From Capitulum mitella (taxonomy: Eukaryota > Arthropoda > Thecostraca > Pollicipedomorpha > Pollicipedidae): 64,000 bases of DNA. Under the pieces are notes generated by a model. That model ran no database searches and was not told where the DNA came from. It saw only the letters and a program-made list of their open reading frames with translations. Where the stretch lies: NCBI GenBank assembly GCA_030062745.1, contig CP099847.1:852304-916303 (forward strand), written 5' to 3'. Below, piece by piece: positions 61,091-64,000 of the stretch (position 1 is the first letter of the stretch; every line of letters begins with the position of its first letter). Both the position numbers and the translations under genes were made by a program.

Positions 61091-61288
61091 GAGGATTTCG
61101 GGTCAAGGGCATGTCATGTCATTGGCCTATGGCGTTATTTTTTCATGTTTTGGAGATCAGATTGCGGGCAACATGGGATTCTGGTGTAGCCTGAGTGCAA
61201 ATAAGGGCGCTAAACGCGTCTTTCGGCTTATTTTCAATGAAGATAGCCAACATCGATCCATTTGATCACTTCTGGCGTTTACTAAGCG

Positions 61289-61700
61289 GCATGTACAAAT
61301 CGGCATGTTGCAAAGCAAATCTGGACCATGTCACAAAATAGTTAACCTTAGCCTTTGATGACTTTGGTCTGAACTGACCCTGGTATATATAGGCCTATCA
61401 GACCCTGGTGTACATAAGCGCACACGTGTTTTTATAAGGGTCTTTGAATGTACATTGCATACAAATCGACATGTTGCAAAGCAAATCTGGACCAGGTCAC
61501 GAGGCATTTGACCTTAACCTTTTTGATTAATTTGACCTTCACTGACCCTGGAATATGTACGCGTATCAATGTGCGCATACGAGTTTTTATTAGGGTATTT
61601 GAATGGATATTCCACAAAAACCGACATGTTGCAAAGCAAATCTGGATCAGGTCTCAAGCTGGTTGACCTTTGATGACCTTAGCCCTTACTTACGCCGGCT
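61289..61700. repeat. ~160-bp tandem repeat, three units
   Basis: CATGTTGCAAAGCAAATCTGG occurs near 61303, 61470 and 61625, each followed by a GACCTT-rich segment. Spacing is about 166 and 155 bp. Confidence 0.85.
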
Positions 61701-62837
61701 TTGGTTTTGGTACATCCACCACTTATGCCCGAATGATGTCGGCTGGTTATGTTCAAACGGTAATCTTACGTAGGACGCCAGTCCTTTCGCAAATTTCCCA
61801 TTTATAAACGACAACCGTTATTTTGGTAATGTTTGTTTAGCTTTATATGCTTCAAACACCAAAAATTTCCGGCCGATTTTCTACTTTTTTGTGTCAATCG
61901 ATGATTTATTTTAGTTACCTTAAATGTCGCAAAGTAGGAGCGACTAGCTCCTATCCGTTCTCGAGATTTTCAAGAAAAACGGGTGGGAGCACAAAAGTTC
62001 CCCTTCCAGTGCGCGTGTTAATAACATTTGAATGATTTTCCCAGGCACTGGTTGTACAGATTTAATAGTCCTGCACATTGTTAGTATTGGAATCTGCCGT
62101 GAAATAGTAAGCTTGCATTCAGAGGCAATGCTGTATAAAAGCCGCTGTGCACCCAAAAACTTACCAACCCATGGCGCGGCCTCATCTAGTTGGTACAGTT
62201 TGACGATTCGCGAATTCGAATTTGTTGTGATTAAATGTTGCAGCTGCGGCATCTAGAAACGAGCTATTTCCAATTAACGATGTCCGTGTTAATCAAGGTA
62301 ATTTCAGGATCTTGGGCAGATATAAACTGTTACGAAATACAGGGAAGAACTCTCGAAAATTAATAAAACCCTACATGTGAAGCATAATGCCAAGAAACGG
62401 CTCAAAATCTCTTTTTTCATATGTAAGTACAGTGATAAGTGTGTCTGTGTTTGTTCCGTCTGAGGCACTCAAGGACCTTCAGTCATGCTGTCTAATGCTC
62501 GTCTGCTTCAGCCGTCGAAGTCCTAAAGCAACTGGGTATAGTGTCCCGGGGTAGGTTTAATCACAGTGAATGTAAATTGACTGAAGCCGCGCTGTAACCG
62601 AAATAATATTTCCTTTTATATATGACTACCCTTTGCTAGATGACGTTTAATGCCAAACAGTTCACTCTGGACAGATGTAAGCTGGATCTCACGCACCCAA
62701 ACATGGCGAGTGTTACGTTTTTGTTTTTTGTTTTTTGTCAGTCTCGTACGACTAACCACTAAAAAAAGCCTGACCAACTGAACAACTCGTCGATGGGCAC
62801 AGTTAACACATGCCAAACGGGTCAGCCGAAGGTACTT
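61701..62837. other. No gene recognised
   Basis: Intermediate composition without coding homology that I can recognise. Confidence 0.35.
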
Positions 62838-64000
62838 AGCCCGTCCCCGACTGGGGGGCAGTTGACTGGCCCCCCTGAGGTTTTTCTGGGATTGCGAGAG
62901 AACCAACAAACACAGTCACGAAACTTTGTGTACCTTTTGCTCCATCAATTTTACATCTCGTGTCGAAATTCTGACCTCAGGTTAGGTCAGGTACCTGACC
63001 TAGGTCAGGTCAAACAGACCTATGTCAAAAAAACGTTTAGCGCCCTCTAACTTTTTCGCAAAACAAGATATCTCAATAATACTTTCAGGGATTAGTGATC
63101 GTGATAGATGCAACAAATCTGCTATCTCAGATTTTTCGGAATTTTTCGGGTCATTGACCTAAGGTCAAGCCCATCTTTAAGACATATCGCCGTTTTTTTC
63201 GGAAATTGACGAAATATTTCATAACATTTTTAGTGTGGAGTCAAGCAGACGTCTAGTTACCGTCATTGGGCAAAGAATCAATGACTTCCAGCCATTGGCC
63301 TGGGGTCAGGTCACGAATAACTGTAGTGGGCCAAAATGTACCACCGTCAAAATCGACGATGAATTACTCAGAATGGGTAGAAAATGGCAGAACTAGCTTG
63401 CACAGACGTCAGTAATACCAGAAACCTCAAAAAGTTTGAAAAAGTAGCATATTTTGGAAATAAACAGGCTCTCGCCAATAAAGCTCCGCCAACTTTGTAG
63501 ATTGGTAACCAATCAATTTTTCCCAAAATTTAAGCATGAGAAACCATCACAAGAACCACAAAGATCAATAAAATTGACATAGATCGTCTTTTTTCGCAAA
63601 AATAATGGAACGCCAAAATTAGTTCCCGTCAATTTGGTACCGCATACGGCAGCGGCGCACACTGACGGCTGACGGGAGAATTACGATGTCTTTAACTCAA
63701 CGTTTCGGCGTATATATTGAAGAAATCTGGGAAATTAGACGTGTATCGGCATTTGCGGACCTTTACTTGTGCGCTGGTGCCTTTACCCATGCGTTGTTAG
63801 TCACAGCCCTTGAGATTCAGGCCATTTCTCGGTCTCATGCAGTCGGCTATGAGAAAACATATATAGGGCGTAAATTGGCTTACATATCATCTAAAACTAA
63901 AAATGAGACCAGTTTTGAGCTCTACTCGTCACAGGCTTTCCAACGGTATGCTTATTTTTTTCGTGCGACCAACCGTTCGTGAGTTAGAGGGGGGCAGTCA
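62838..64000 (+). mobile_element. ~1.2-kb element, copy C, cut by window end
   Basis: Collinear with copy B over its whole visible length, starting GCCCGTCCCCGACTGGGG. It carries TGACCTAGGTCAGGTCA at 62996-63012 and TGACCTAAGGTCA at 63155-63167. The stretch from 63686 is an open frame of 98 codons (SLTQRFGVYIEEIWEIRRVS to FFRATNRS), also present in copy B with a stop. Confidence 0.85.

Overview
This is a eukaryotic (animal) genomic window of split genes, CpG islands and transposable-element debris. There is no bacterial-style gene packing. The kinase sequence resembles arthropod shaggy/GSK-3 (for example [15 protein letters not shown]), and the genome is rich in Penelope-like elements. An arthropod, possibly a crustacean, is my best guess; the species cannot be told from the sequence.

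Two protein genes are well supported, and both could be joined exon by exon with consistent splice phases. (1) A glycogen synthase kinase 3 (shaggy) gene lies on the + strand in nine coding exons between 17431 and 29214, giving 465 aa and a complete kinase domain. (2) An LRRC58 orthologue lies on the - strand in six coding exons between 40299 and 31274, giving 370 aa. The genes converge tail to tail, with about 2.06 kb between their stop codons. From memory, human GSK3B and LRRC58 are also near neighbours on chromosome 3q13.33, so this may be deeply conserved microsynteny.

Layout: 1-5.1 kb is a cluster of four broken Penelope-like retroelement fragments whose 3' ends abut microsatellites. 6.25-9.7 kb is AT-rich and almost free of CpG. 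12.85-17.7 kb is a series of GC-rich CpG islands, several with a TGACGTCA site, leading into GSK3. 17.4-29.2 kb is GSK3; two of its splice sites lie in tandem repeats (a 60-bp repeat copies an acceptor and exon head; a ~67-bp repeat of about 13 units copies a donor and carries nine TGACGTCA palindromes). 29.2-31.3 kb is intergenic. 31.3-40.3 kb is LRRC58, with a broken LINE reverse transcriptase in one intron and a GC-AG intron. 40.4-42.6 kb is a second CpG-poor block. 42.6-64 kb is repeat territory: a ~490-bp dispersed repeat in two copies, a 143-bp tandem repeat, long hairpins, a complete 4.2-kb hAT-type DNA transposon (15-bp perfect terminal inverted repeats, 8-bp perfect target duplication, broken transposase gene) nested in another repeat, three copies of a ~1.2-kb element dense in everted AGGTCA half-sites, a hAT-like remnant filled by a degenerate minisatellite, and tRNA-derived SINE-like heads.

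The two genes are not known to share a pathway: GSK3 is a signalling kinase (Wnt, insulin, glycogen), and LRRC58 is a leucine-rich-repeat protein with a Cys-rich tail. The distinctive features are splice-site-associated tandem repeats and nested, datable transposons.
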